The notes beneath the pieces are model-generated. The model was not told the origin of the DNA and searched no databases. It was given only the letters and a program-made list of their open reading frames with translations. From assembly GCA_045657205.1 (NCBI GenBank), contig JAZOSS010000105.1, positions 1 to 26,298 of the forward strand: 26,298 bases of DNA. The letters are read 5' to 3'. Below are positions 8,201-14,968 of this stretch, piece by piece. The position numbers were made by a program, and so were the translations under genes. This stretch comes from RGIG7213 sp045657205. Lineage in GTDB: Bacteria > Bacillota > Clostridia > Oscillospirales > CAG-272. The stretch's first letter is position 1, and each line of letters opens with the position of its first letter.

Positions 8201-8276
8201 AGGGGTATAGCTCAGTTGGTAGAGCAGTGGTCTCCAAAACCACGTGTCCTGAGTTCGAGTCTTAGTGCCCCTGCCA
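8201..8276 (+). tRNA. tRNA-Trp (CCA anticodon)
   Basis: Acceptor stem AGGGGTA (8201-8207) with TGCCCCT (8266-8272); anticodon stem GTGGT/ACCAC with loop CTCCAAA, anticodon CCA at 8234-8236; T loop TTCGAGT; discriminator G8273, as tryptophanyl-tRNA synthetase requires, and encoded CCA 8274-8276. No separate promoter is visible, so it depends on read-through from the upstream tRNA. Confidence 0.95.
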
Positions 8277-8310
8277 GAAAAAGACCTTGTCGAAAGACAA
8301 GGTCTTTTTC
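8277..8310 (+). terminator. Strong terminator after tRNA-Trp
   Basis: Perfect 15-bp stem (GAAAAAGACCTTGTC / GACAAGGTCTTTTTC) closed by a GAAA tetraloop, starting at the base after the encoded CCA. It ends the tRNA transcript and directly precedes repeat element 1. Confidence 0.92.
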
Positions 8311-8481
8311 AACTAAGTGCGACTTTCGACGCGTTAAGTTTGCTTCGCAAGTGAAGTTGTCCTACGGACAGTGAAGTTTCTGCGGAAGGGAGTGGCGCAC
8401 TTAACTTCACTTTGTGCGACAGCACAAAACTTCATTATGCCTTAGGCATAACTTCACATCGGCGTTGACCGATACTTCACT
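8311..8481. repeat. Multi-hairpin repeat element 1 (GTGAAGT / ACTTCAC type)
   Basis: The left half carries GTGAAGT at 8351 and 8371 (and a degenerate TTAAGTT at 8334). The right half carries the reverse complement ACTTCAC at 8404, 8451 and 8474, and a shortened copy at 8429. Between the heptamers lie small perfect hairpins, each with its own sequence: TTGC/GCAA (8340-8350), TGTCC/GGACA (8358-8370), TTTGTGC/GCACAAA (8411-8428), TTATGCC/GGCATAA (8435-8451) and ATCGG/CCGAT (8458-8473). In addition AAGTGCG (8315-8321) pairs with CGCACTT (8396-8402). No coding frame is supported. It does not match a named element that I know. Confidence 0.8.
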
Positions 8482-8550
8482 AAAAACCGCAAGAGTTCGA
8501 ATTCATACGCAAAACTGCTGAAAATACCTTTTTTGTAGCCCATAGCAAAG

Positions 8551-8585
8551 AAAAAAGCTAAGTCGAATTTCGACTTGGCTTTTTT
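8551..8585 (+). terminator. Terminator-like hairpin before repeat element 2
   Basis: A 16-bp stem (AAAAAAGCTAAGTCGA / TCGACTTGGCTTTTTT, one T-G pair) with a 3-base loop. It sits in front of element 2 just as the tRNA terminator sits in front of element 1, so it may be part of the repeat unit. No gene upstream needs it. Confidence 0.75.
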
Positions 8586-8586
8586 C

Positions 8587-8766
8587 AGTGAAATTCGTTC
8601 CTTACGGAACGAGTGAAATACGCTGGTGCGTGTGAAATTGCCTGCGGCAGTGAAATACGCCTGCGGGCGTGAAGGAACGAATTTTATTTTACATCGACCG
8701 AAGGGAGATATTTCACAATTTCCGCAAGGAAATTATTTCACATTCGGCAACGCCGAATATTTCACT
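8587..8766. repeat. Multi-hairpin repeat element 2 (GTGAAAT / ATTTCAC type)
   Basis: GTGAAAT occurs at 8588, 8613, 8632 and 8650 (with a partial GTGAA at 8669); the reverse complement ATTTCAC occurs at 8710, 8735 and 8759. The hairpins between them are TCGTTCC/GGAACGA (8595-8612), ACGC/GCGT (8620-8631), TGCC/GGCA (8639-8649), ACGCC/GGCGT (8657-8670), AATTTCC/GGAAATT with a GCAA loop (8717-8734) and ATTCGGC/GCCGAAT (8742-8758). AAATTCGTTCC (8591-8601) can also pair with GGAACGAATTT (8674-8684). The architecture is the same as in element 1 but nearly all the sequence differs. Confidence 0.82.
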
Positions 8767-8794
8767 TGAAAAAGCATCGGATTTATGATATAAT
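8766..8794 (+). promoter_or_regulatory. Promoter of the small gene at 8822
   Basis: TTGAAA, 17-base spacer ending in TGA, TATAAT. The -35 hexamer starts at the last base of repeat element 2, so the element abuts this promoter directly. Confidence 0.8.
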
Positions 8795-8821
8795 AACGAC
8801 AGAAAGGTGGGTGAACTCCTT

Positions 8822-9295
8822 ATGGGATTTTCGCATATTGATCACAATGAGAATCATCTGTCATTACACGATTGTATTGCTGAACGAGCATATTTTGAAA
8901 ATGGCAATTTGGGTTTTGAATTTAATGACGGATTTTGGATCTCTCCCGATCATCCCGATAGTAATTTGTCAAAAATCGTAAAAACAGATCTTTCTAAAGT
9001 AGAATATGCTCTGGAAGATGGAAATGAATACGACGTAACGATATATGTTTTTAGAGAAACTTTTTTTAAAAAGATAGTTAGGACCGAATGGACTATACAA
9101 AATCTTATAAATAAAATTAACAGCGGAAAATACAAACTCGAATTTTTGTATCAATATATTGACTACAATTCGAGAATCGTTGAGTGCAAATTGATATGCG
9201 ATAAAAAACCGTACCGTCAAGAATGTATAATGAAAATATCTTCATCAAGCGTCAGTTATTATTGGAATAATTTACGTGAAGACAGACCGTGGTAA
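8822..9295 (+). CDS. Small protein of unknown function
   Basis: A 157-residue soluble protein that I do not recognise. It has no signal peptide or membrane helix and is rich in aromatic residues, Asp, Glu and Lys (GFEFNDGFWISPDHPD, then alternating beta-like stretches such as YDVTIYVFRETFF). The alternating pattern and size recall small beta-rich immunity or stand-alone proteins, but this is only an impression. The ATG at 8822 has AGGTGG 11 bases upstream; an in-frame GTG at 8807 overlaps that site and is less likely. A clear promoter and a clear terminator make it a single-gene unit, which supports it being real. Confidence 0.75.
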   Translation: MGFSHIDHNENHLSLHDCIAERAYFENGNLGFEFNDGFWISPDHPDSNLSKIVKTDLSKVEYALEDGNEYDVTIYVFRETFFKKIVRTEWTIQNLINKINSGKYKLEFLYQYIDYNSRIVECKLICDKKPYRQECIMKISSSSVSYYWNNLREDRPW

Positions 9296-9310
9296 ACTCA
9301 TTCGGATATA

Positions 9311-9348
9311 AAAAAGGAATCGATTCGAATTGAACCGATTCTTTTTTA
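9311..9348. terminator. Bidirectional intrinsic terminator
   Basis: Stem GAATCG-A-TTC / GAA-C-CGATTC with one internal mismatch, flanked by A-run and T-run. It separates the small gene (ends 9295) from convergent pflA (ends 9351). Confidence 0.82.
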
Positions 9349-9350
9349 TT

Positions 9351-10091
9351 TTATTGTTCCAAAATTTGTTCAAAAAGCTTCATCTGCTCTCTTGTAGGTT
9401 CGGGAATGTCGGCAAACGGAAATTCTATCCCCATTTGATCGTACTTCGTACGGCAGATCTTACGGAATGGTAAAAGCTCGATTTTGTCAACATTTTTATG
9501 TGCTTTTGCAATGCGCTGTAATTCAAGCACCTGTTCTTTTGTATCATTAACAGTCGGAATGATGACTTGGCGAAGCGTTACGGGGATATCGTTATTATTC
9601 AAATGTTCCAAAAAAGCTAAAGGAGTCGATATTCCGCATCCGACGTAGGTACGGTAATCGTCATCTGTTGTATATTTTATGTCCAAAAGCACCCTGTCTG
9701 TGTGAGTCAGAAGTTCCTTGACCTCGTCATTGAGCAAGCATCCCGAAGTATCTAAGCAAGTGTTAATTCCTTCTTTGTGGCAGAGTCTGAACAGTTCTGC
9801 GACGAAGCTTGACTGCATAAGCGGCTCACCACCGGATACCGTTACGCCTCCGTCATCACCGAAGTATTCTTTAAACCGCATAGCGCGCAAGGTAAGCTCT
9901 TCTGGTGTATAGAGCTTTCCTGCGTCGTATTCCCACGTGTCGGGATTGTGACAGCATTTACACCTTAAAGGACAGCCTTGCATAAATATCACAAACCGCA
10001 CACCGGGGCCGTCTACCGTTCCCATGCTTTGTATGGAGTGGACACGTCCGACGCTGCCTGCGGCAACGTCGGAGTTGTATTCTTTTATCAT
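9351..10091 (-). CDS. pflA: Pyruvate formate-lyase activating enzyme
   Basis: A 246-residue radical SAM enzyme that abstracts hydrogen from the glycine of pyruvate formate-lyase, using S-adenosylmethionine and a 4Fe-4S cluster. The cluster motif CxxxCxxC is at Cys40, Cys44 and Cys47 (GCPLRCKCCHN), with an extra Cys46 inside it; SGGEP (86-90) is the SAM-binding element. The start ATG overlaps the pflB stop (ATGA), so the pair is one transcript with coupled translation, and pflA follows pflB as in most bacteria. Length equals the family norm. It shares the riboswitch-controlled promoter upstream of pflB. Confidence 0.95.
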   Translation of the reverse strand: MIKEYNSDVAAGSVGRVHSIQSMGTVDGPGVRFVIFMQGCPLRCKCCHNPDTWEYDAGKLYTPEELTLRAMRFKEYFGDDGGVTVSGGEPLMQSSFVAELFRLCHKEGINTCLDTSGCLLNDEVKELLTHTDRVLLDIKYTTDDDYRTYVGCGISTPLAFLEHLNNNDIPVTLRQVIIPTVNDTKEQVLELQRIAKAHKNVDKIELLPFRKICRTKYDQMGIEFPFADIPEPTREQMKLFEQILEQ

Positions 10092-12319
10092 ACGCTTTCG
10101 TGGAACGTACGGCTGATGACTTCTCGCTGCTGCTCACGCGAGAGTTTATTGAAGTTTACAGCATATCCCGACACACGGATCGTAAGGTTCGGGTAAGCCT
10201 CGGGATTTTCATAAGCTTTCATAAGAGTCTCTCGGTTCATTACATTGACGTTGATGTGGTGTGCGTTTTTCGCAAAGTAGCCGTCAAGGATGTGAACGAG
10301 GTTGTCTACACGTTCACCGTCGCTGTGACCCAAAGCATCGGGGACGATGGAGAACGTGTTGGAAATGCCGTCACGACAGTCGTCATAGCTGATCTTTGCT
10401 ACCGAGTTCAAAGAAGCCAATGCACCGTTTTCCTCACGGTTGTGCATGGGGTTTGCACCCGGTGCAAACGGTGCACCTGCGCTGCGACCGTCGGGCGTTG
10501 CACCCGTATTTTTACCGTACATTACGTTTGAAGTTATAGTCAGTACCGACAAGGTGTGAATTGCCTTGCGGTACGTAGAGGTCTTGCGAAGCTCCTCGAT
10601 CATACGGTGTGTCATATCCTTTGCGATCAGATCCACACGGTCGTCGTCGTTTCCGAACTTGGGGAAGTCTCCCGTTGTGACAAAGTCTACGATAAATCCG
10701 TTTTCGTCCTTTACGGGAGCGACATTTGCATACTTGATAGCGGAAAGGGAGTCGGCAAGTACCGAAAGACCTGCAACACCGAATGCCATAAAGCGTTCCA
10801 CGTATGTGTCGTGAAGTGCCATTTGCGTCTTTTCGTAAGCGTATTTGTCGTGCATATAGTGAATGATGTTCATCGTGTTGACGTACAGATGAGCCAGCCA
10901 TTTCATATAAATATCCAAACGTGCCATAATGTCATCATAGTCAAGCTTCTCACTGTCTATTACGGGCATCTGAGGACCGATGTGCATAGCACTTGTGGTA
11001 TCGTAACCGCCGTTGATAGCTAAAAGGAACAGCTTCGGCAGGTTGCATCTTGCGCCGAAGAACTGCATCTGCTTACCGACTTTCATAGCGGAAACACAGC
11101 AGGCGATAGCGTAATCGTCACCGTATATGGGACGCATTATATCGTCGCTTTCGTACTGAATGGAGTTTGTATCTATCGACACTTTTGCACAGAATTTCTT
11201 GAAATTCTCGGGAAGTTTCGTTGACCACAGCACCGTCAGGTTAGGCTCGGGAGATGAGCCGAGTGTGTACAGCGTGTGAAGTATACGGAAGCTGTTCTTT
11301 GAAACCAAAGTGCGTCCGTCTTCACCCATACCGCCGACAGCTTCGGTTATCCACATAGGATCTCCGCCGAAAAGCTCGTTGTACTCGGGTGTTCTGAGAT
11401 GACGAGCAATGCGGAGCTTCATAACGAAATCGTCAATAAGCTCCTGTGCACATTCCTCGGTGAGAGTGCCGTTGGCAATATCTCTTTCTATGTAGATGTC
11501 GAAAAACGTGCTGACACGGCCGAGCGACATAGCCGCACCGTTCTGCTCTTTGATAGCTCCGAGATATGCAAAATATGTCCACTGAATTGCCTCACGGGCA
11601 TCCTTTGCGGGCTGGCTTATGTCGAATCCGTATACGTTTGCCATTTCCTTCAAATAACCCAAAAAGGCGATCTGCTGATAAAGCTCTTCGTCAAGACGTA
11701 TCTCGTCGGTATTAAAGGCGTTTTCTGCAAGTTTATTTTTGTCTTTGCGCTTTTCTTCGATGAGCTTGTCTACACCGTAAAGCGCTACACGGCGGTAGTC
11801 GCCTATGATACGTCCTCTGCCGTAAGCGTCGGGCAGACCCGTGATGATGTGACACTTGCGCGCAGCGCGCATCTCGTCTGTATACGCACGGAATACACCG
11901 TCGTTGTGAGTGGTGCGGAAACGGAACTCTTCCTCTACCTTGGAGCTGAGCTTGTATCCGTAAGCTTCGCAAGCTTGCTTTACCATACGCATACCGCCGA
12001 AGGGGTTGACACTGCGCTTGAGAGGGCGGTTTGTTTGCATACCTACGATGATCTCATTATCCTTGTCAATATATCCGGGGGAAAAGCAGGAAAGGGAACC
12101 TACGGTGGCGGTATCTATATCCAGAACGCCTCCGAACTGTCTTTCAAGGGCGAAAAGTCCCTGTATCTTCTTCATCAAAGCTTCTGTACGGGGCGTTGCG
12201 GCGGCAAGAAAGCTGTCGTCGCCTTCGTAGGGCTTGTAGTTAGTTTGAATAAAATCGCGGACGTTTATCTCGTTTTGCCATACACCTGAGGTAAAACCTG
12301 TCCAGTTTACGTGTTCCAT
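10088..12319 (-). CDS. pflB: Pyruvate formate-lyase (formate acetyltransferase)
   Basis: A 743-residue glycyl-radical enzyme that converts pyruvate and CoA to acetyl-CoA and formate under anaerobic conditions in the cytoplasm. The catalytic pair Cys407-Cys408 lies in YAIACCVSAM, and the radical glycine is Gly718 in RVSGYAVNF near the C-terminus. This pattern identifies true pyruvate formate-lyase and not a diol dehydratase or choline lyase of the same superfamily, since those have a single Cys with a different context. AGGAGG lies 8 bases before the ATG. The leader of about 200 bases carries a ZTP riboswitch with a terminator, tying expression to one-carbon status. The formate made can feed 10-formyl-tetrahydrofolate synthesis. 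Confidence 0.97.
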   Translation of the reverse strand: MEHVNWTGFTSGVWQNEINVRDFIQTNYKPYEGDDSFLAAATPRTEALMKKIQGLFALERQFGGVLDIDTATVGSLSCFSPGYIDKDNEIIVGMQTNRPLKRSVNPFGGMRMVKQACEAYGYKLSSKVEEEFRFRTTHNDGVFRAYTDEMRAARKCHIITGLPDAYGRGRIIGDYRRVALYGVDKLIEEKRKDKNKLAENAFNTDEIRLDEELYQQIAFLGYLKEMANVYGFDISQPAKDAREAIQWTYFAYLGAIKEQNGAAMSLGRVSTFFDIYIERDIANGTLTEECAQELIDDFVMKLRIARHLRTPEYNELFGGDPMWITEAVGGMGEDGRTLVSKNSFRILHTLYTLGSSPEPNLTVLWSTKLPENFKKFCAKVSIDTNSIQYESDDIMRPIYGDDYAIACCVSAMKVGKQMQFFGARCNLPKLFLLAINGGYDTTSAMHIGPQMPVIDSEKLDYDDIMARLDIYMKWLAHLYVNTMNIIHYMHDKYAYEKTQMALHDTYVERFMAFGVAGLSVLADSLSAIKYANVAPVKDENGFIVDFVTTGDFPKFGNDDDRVDLIAKDMTHRMIEELRKTSTYRKAIHTLSVLTITSNVMYGKNTGATPDGRSAGAPFAPGANPMHNREENGALASLNSVAKISYDDCRDGISNTFSIVPDALGHSDGERVDNLVHILDGYFAKNAHHINVNVMNRETLMKAYENPEAYPNLTIRVSGYAVNFNKLSREQQREVISRTFHESV

Positions 12320-12360
12320 GGTTGTGTCCTCCTATATAAGTAAAATTTTTAACAGAAAAT

Positions 12361-12397
12361 AAAAAGACAAATCTGTTTTGAGAAAACAGTTTTGCCC
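12361..12397 (-). terminator. Riboswitch expression-platform terminator in the pflB leader
   Basis: On the minus strand GGCAAA-A-CTGTTTT pairs with AAAACAG-A-TTTGTC around a CTC loop, then a T-run. The 5' arm uses the GGCA of the conserved aptamer 3' end, so aptamer and terminator exclude each other. This predicts that ligand binding turns pfl expression on. Confidence 0.78.
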
Positions 12398-12488
12398 AGA
12401 CGGTCGGCGCGGCCGTTCTCAAATGATCGGGTCGCTTCGCTTGCAGTCCACCACAGTTTATCTGTGTTATCCGTCAGTTCTGCAAACG
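12393..12488 (-). promoter_or_regulatory. ZTP/ZMP riboswitch aptamer (pfl motif)
   Basis: Reading the minus strand: P1 CGTTTGCAG (12488-12480) pairs with CTGCAAGCG (12446-12438, one wobble). Inside are the conserved internal-loop segments ACTGACGGA and GGTGGA around P2 (CACAG/CTGTG). A linker then leads to ACGG-loop-CCGT and the hallmark CCGTCTGGGCA (12403-12393). This is the layout of the pfl motif, now known to bind ZMP/ZTP, the alarmone of 10-formyl-tetrahydrofolate shortage. The downstream gene pflB is one of the classic targets. Recognised by eye from the motif; no covariance model was run. Confidence 0.85.
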
Positions 12489-12504
12489 ATATTCGGTTTT
12501 TTGG

Positions 12505-12520
12505 TAGGAGTGTCCTCCTA
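12505..12520 (-). other. Hairpin at the extreme 5' end of the pfl mRNA
   Basis: Perfect 6-bp stem TAGGAG / CTCCTA with loop GACA, at the base or two after the expected transcription start (about 12522). It hides an AGGAGGACA sequence identical to the true pflB ribosome binding region. It may protect the 5' end of the mRNA. Confidence 0.55.
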
Positions 12521-12528
12521 TCGATTAT

Positions 12529-12557
12529 ATTATCTCATAAAATATTTTACTTGTCAA
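12529..12557 (-). promoter_or_regulatory. Promoter of pflBA
   Basis: On the minus strand TTGACA, a 17-base spacer ending in TGA, then GATAAT. It lies about 200 bases upstream of pflB and directly upstream of the riboswitch. Confidence 0.8.
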
Positions 12558-12618
12558 TAGTCAATTTGCAAAAAAACAATATGAAAAATCAATCTTTTTT
12601 TTAACTTAAAAGAAACGG

Positions 12619-12647
12619 TTGACACACGTTTTGATATATGATATAAT
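12619..12647 (+). promoter_or_regulatory. Consensus promoter of fucU
   Basis: TTGACA, 17-base spacer ending in TGA, TATAAT: a perfect consensus. It drives fucU and probably the YgjV-like gene. The leader of about 120 bases has no recognised riboswitch. Confidence 0.9.
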
Positions 12648-12724
12648 GAGAACGTAGTACAGCGAATGATAACAGCGGCGGACGTGGCGGAAAGCATAAT
12701 TTAAAAAGTCGGAAAACGGATATG

Positions 12725-12745
12725 TGCAAACGAAGTGCGTTTGCA
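12725..12745 (+). other. Leader hairpin upstream of fucU
   Basis: Perfect 8-bp stem TGCAAACG / CGTTTGCA with loop AAGTG, followed by an A-run and so not a terminator on this strand. It lies 28 bases before the fucU start and its role is unknown. Confidence 0.4.
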
Positions 12746-12773
12746 AAAAATAAATATTTTAAGAGGTGTCGTT

Positions 12774-13223
12774 ATGCTTAAAGGTATTCCTAAAATCTTA
12801 TCACCGCAACTTTTGAAGGTACTGTGTGAAATGGGACACAGCGACAGAATATGTATAGCTGACGGAAATTTTCCCGTTGAAAGTATGGGACGCGATTGCG
12901 TTGTTTTGCGTATGGACGGACACGGAGTTCCTGAAATACTTGATGCGATACTGACGGTATTTCCGCTCGATTCGTATGTTGAAAAACCCGTAACCCTTAT
13001 GCAGCTTATGGATTGCGATGTAGGTAAAGTTCCCACACCGATATGGGATGAGTATGCCGAGATCGTTGCAAAACACGATGAAAGAGGAAGAGCTGCTGTC
13101 GGCAATATAGACAGATTCGATTTCTACGAAGAAGCGAAAAAATGCTATTGTATCATTGCAACGGGCGAAGGTGCGGTATACGCTAACGTCATATTGCAAA
13201 AAGGCGTTGTAAAAGGAGAATAA
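12774..13223 (+). CDS. fucU: L-fucose mutarotase (RbsD/FucU family)
   Basis: A 149-residue cytoplasmic sugar-ring mutarotase. The N-terminal LLKVLCEMGHSDRICIADGNFP with His22 and Asp30, and the C-terminal RFDFYEEAKKCYCIIATGEGAVYANVILQKGV type block, are typical of FucU rather than RbsD. It interconverts alpha and beta fucopyranose so that the isomerase receives its preferred anomer. The ATG at 12774 follows AAGAGGTG; an in-frame ATG at 12735 has no site. The YgjV-like gene follows after 6 bases in the same unit. The presence of fucI and a ribose-type ABC importer downstream supports fucose, though ribose or another sugar is not excluded. Confidence 0.88.
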   Translation: MLKGIPKILSPQLLKVLCEMGHSDRICIADGNFPVESMGRDCVVLRMDGHGVPEILDAILTVFPLDSYVEKPVTLMQLMDCDVGKVPTPIWDEYAEIVAKHDERGRAAVGNIDRFDFYEEAKKCYCIIATGEGAVYANVILQKGVVKGE

Positions 13224-13229
13224 TTCGTT

Positions 13230-13757
13230 ATGCCGCAGGATATTGTCGCCCAGATATTCGGCATTATAGGGCTTGCGATAATAGTGCTTTCGTTTCAGTG
13301 TAAGAAAAACAGCTTGTTTTTTCTTATGCAAGGCGTCGGAAGCTTTATGTTCTTTTTGAATTTTATTTTGATAGGCGCATACGGCGGAGCGTTTTTTAAT
13401 CTTGCAAATCTTTTCCGCGGACTTTTGTTTATGAAAGGTGACAAAAAGAAGTGGAAGCTTGCGGCAGTTGAGATTGCGTATACTGTTTGTTTTGCGTTTT
13501 CTGTCTACCTTTCGCCTGAAGTGTGGCAGATATTTCTTGTTGCGCTTCCGTACTCGGCACTCATCATATGCAGTGTGCTGATGTGGCTGGGAAATCCCAA
13601 ACATATACGTTATTTTCAGATAGCTTATATGTCTCCTACGTGGATATTCCACAATATATTTAATTTTTCCCTCGGCGGTCTTATATGCGAATGTTTCAAT
13701 ATGATATCATCTGTTGTATTTTGTGTACGCACCCGCAAGGAGCAAGTAAACAAATAA
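13230..13757 (+). CDS. YgjV-like inner membrane protein
   Basis: A 175-residue protein with five or six membrane helices (for example IVAQIFGIIGLAIIVLSF at 5-22, and a long helix near 75-105) and few charged loops. The pattern of a helix followed by QCKKN and a glycine/phenylalanine-rich second helix fits the YgjV (Imp-YgjV) family, whose role is unknown. It starts 6 bases after fucU with AGGAG 11 bases upstream, so it is co-transcribed. Its place in the operon suggests a link to sugar use, possibly transport or sensing, but nothing in the sequence proves this. Confidence 0.75.
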   Translation: MPQDIVAQIFGIIGLAIIVLSFQCKKNSLFFLMQGVGSFMFFLNFILIGAYGGAFFNLANLFRGLLFMKGDKKKWKLAAVEIAYTVCFAFSVYLSPEVWQIFLVALPYSALIICSVLMWLGNPKHIRYFQIAYMSPTWIFHNIFNFSLGGLICECFNMISSVVFCVRTRKEQVNK

Positions 13758-13763
13758 ACTTTA

Positions 13764-13800
13764 AAGCAAGCCTCCGGTGCTTAAAATCGGAGGCTTGCTT
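13764..13800. terminator. Bidirectional terminator between ygjV-like gene and araC
   Basis: Perfect 13-bp stem AAGCAAGCCTCCG / CGGAGGCTTGCTT with an 11-base loop, between two convergent genes. The T-runs are interrupted, so it may be less efficient than others here. Confidence 0.75.
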
Positions 13801-13818
13801 ATATTTATATTATACATA

Positions 13819-14685
13819 TTAGGTTGTACGCGTATTTTCTTTTCTGAATGAGATCGGGGTTGTACCCACCATCTTTTTGAATGCCTTGAAAAACAGTGCG
13901 TGGTCTTTGTATCCGCACATTTCTCCTATTGTGGTGGCAGAGTAATCCGTTTCCTGCAATAGCTTTTTTGCATATGTTATCCTTTTTGATGTTACGTACT
14001 GCATCGGCGGCTTGCCGATGTATTTTTTAAATACGTGGGAAATGTAATATTTGCTTACATTGAGTTCTTCGCATATCTGATCCATAGATTCGATGCTTGT
14101 ATAATTTGTGTTAAGATACTGATATATTTGGGTGAATATTGCATTCGTTACGAATTTTGCTTCGGAGATGTTCGCTAAACGTAAAATACCAATAAGGATA
14201 AGTCTTGCCCAGTATTTGCTCATAAGATCGCTGTACTGTTTGTTTTCGTATACTTCATCTACAAGGGAATTAAAGAAAAATTCAAAACGGGTTTCGTCAT
14301 CTCCTGTGTGCAGAATGGGAGATGAGTTTTTGTCAACTAGAAAGTCCGACGGTAGATTGTTTATTTTGAAATTCGTTATGCCGAAAAAGGCAAGCTCAAG
14401 TCCTGTGGATTCAAACGTTGATTCTTCGTGTACGGCGTTTGGGTTGTATATAATGATATCGCCTTTGCTTATGCGGTATTCTTTTCCGTCGATAACTGTC
14501 TTTCCAGCGCCCGAAAGAACGAACAGTATTTCACAAAAAGGATGATTGTGTGCCCTTTCTTCCCATTGCTCGGATCTTTCAAGCTTTCCGGCATATAAAC
14601 ATTTTGTATCAAGCTTTATGGCGTCAGCTGCAGAGTAAGCAATCTGCCTTTTTTCTGATAGTGTGTCGCGATTGTACTTTTTCAT
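13819..14685 (-). CDS. AraC-family transcriptional regulator
   Basis: A 288-residue DNA-binding protein. An N-terminal cupin sugar-sensing domain spans about residues 40-95 (HNHPFCEILFVLSGAG, then DIIIYNPNAVHEE). A C-terminal pair of helix-turn-helix motifs covers about 185-283, with the conserved ISHVFKKYIGKPPMQYV and GYKDHALFFKAFKKMVGTTP blocks. The ATG at 14685 has AGAGGT 6 bases upstream. It is divergent from the ABC importer operon, with candidate half-sites in the shared intergenic region, so it most likely activates the importer when the sugar is present. The inducer is unknown; fucose is inferred from neighbours. Confidence 0.92.
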   Translation of the reverse strand: MKKYNRDTLSEKRQIAYSAADAIKLDTKCLYAGKLERSEQWEERAHNHPFCEILFVLSGAGKTVIDGKEYRISKGDIIIYNPNAVHEESTFESTGLELAFFGITNFKINNLPSDFLVDKNSSPILHTGDDETRFEFFFNSLVDEVYENKQYSDLMSKYWARLILIGILRLANISEAKFVTNAIFTQIYQYLNTNYTSIESMDQICEELNVSKYYISHVFKKYIGKPPMQYVTSKRITYAKKLLQETDYSATTIGEMCGYKDHALFFKAFKKMVGTTPISFRKENTRTT

Positions 14686-14863
14686 ACTATACCTCTTGTT
14701 TGTATTTTAACTATATTATGTCGAATATTGCTTTTTAGCGAACATACATTTTTTGGGCTTTTTTTATTTTAATTTGGGCAAAAAAGCGATTTTAGCTCGA
14801 AAAGATTCTTTTGGTTTGTGCAGTTATTATAACATGTTTGGTGAAAAGTTTCAATAGGTTGAG

Positions 14864-14927
14864 GTGAATTTTGTGTCTTTTTTTGTGAATTATTTTGCAA
14901 TTTACACTATTGTAAAAATCAATTCAC
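14864..14927. promoter_or_regulatory. Candidate AraC-family operator
   Basis: GTGAATT occurs at 14864 and 14885, exactly 21 bases (two helical turns) apart, the spacing typical of tandem half-sites for AraC-family dimers. The reverse complement AATTCAC lies at 14921, between the -35 and -10 of the importer promoter. Confidence 0.5.
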
Positions 14928-14938
14928 GGATGTATAAT
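14910..14938 (+). promoter_or_regulatory. Promoter of the sugar ABC importer operon
   Basis: TTGTAA, 17-base spacer, TATAAT. The -35 is poor and no extended -10 TG is in the right place, as expected for a promoter that needs an activator. Confidence 0.7.
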
Positions 14939-14968
14939 TGAGTTACAGTAGAGGAAGGGAGGTATTTC

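Noticed and set aside
8490..8506. Decayed tRNA 3' end (AGAGTTCGAATTC)
   Set aside because: The T-loop-like sequence has no matching T stem or acceptor stem around it.
8311..8766. CRISPR array
   Set aside because: The repeated unit is only 7 bases and switches orientation halfway; the 'spacers' are self-complementary hairpins of uneven length, and no cas genes are near.
11399..12289. A 296-residue open frame on the plus strand
   Set aside because: Antisense to pflB, whose identity is certain. No start signals and no recognisable domain.
12725..12757. Attenuator in front of fucU
   Set aside because: The hairpin is followed by A, not T, so it cannot act as an intrinsic terminator on the coding strand.
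12801..13652. A 283-residue open frame on the minus strand
   Set aside because: Antisense to fucU and the YgjV-like gene, with low-complexity Lys/Tyr/Arg composition.
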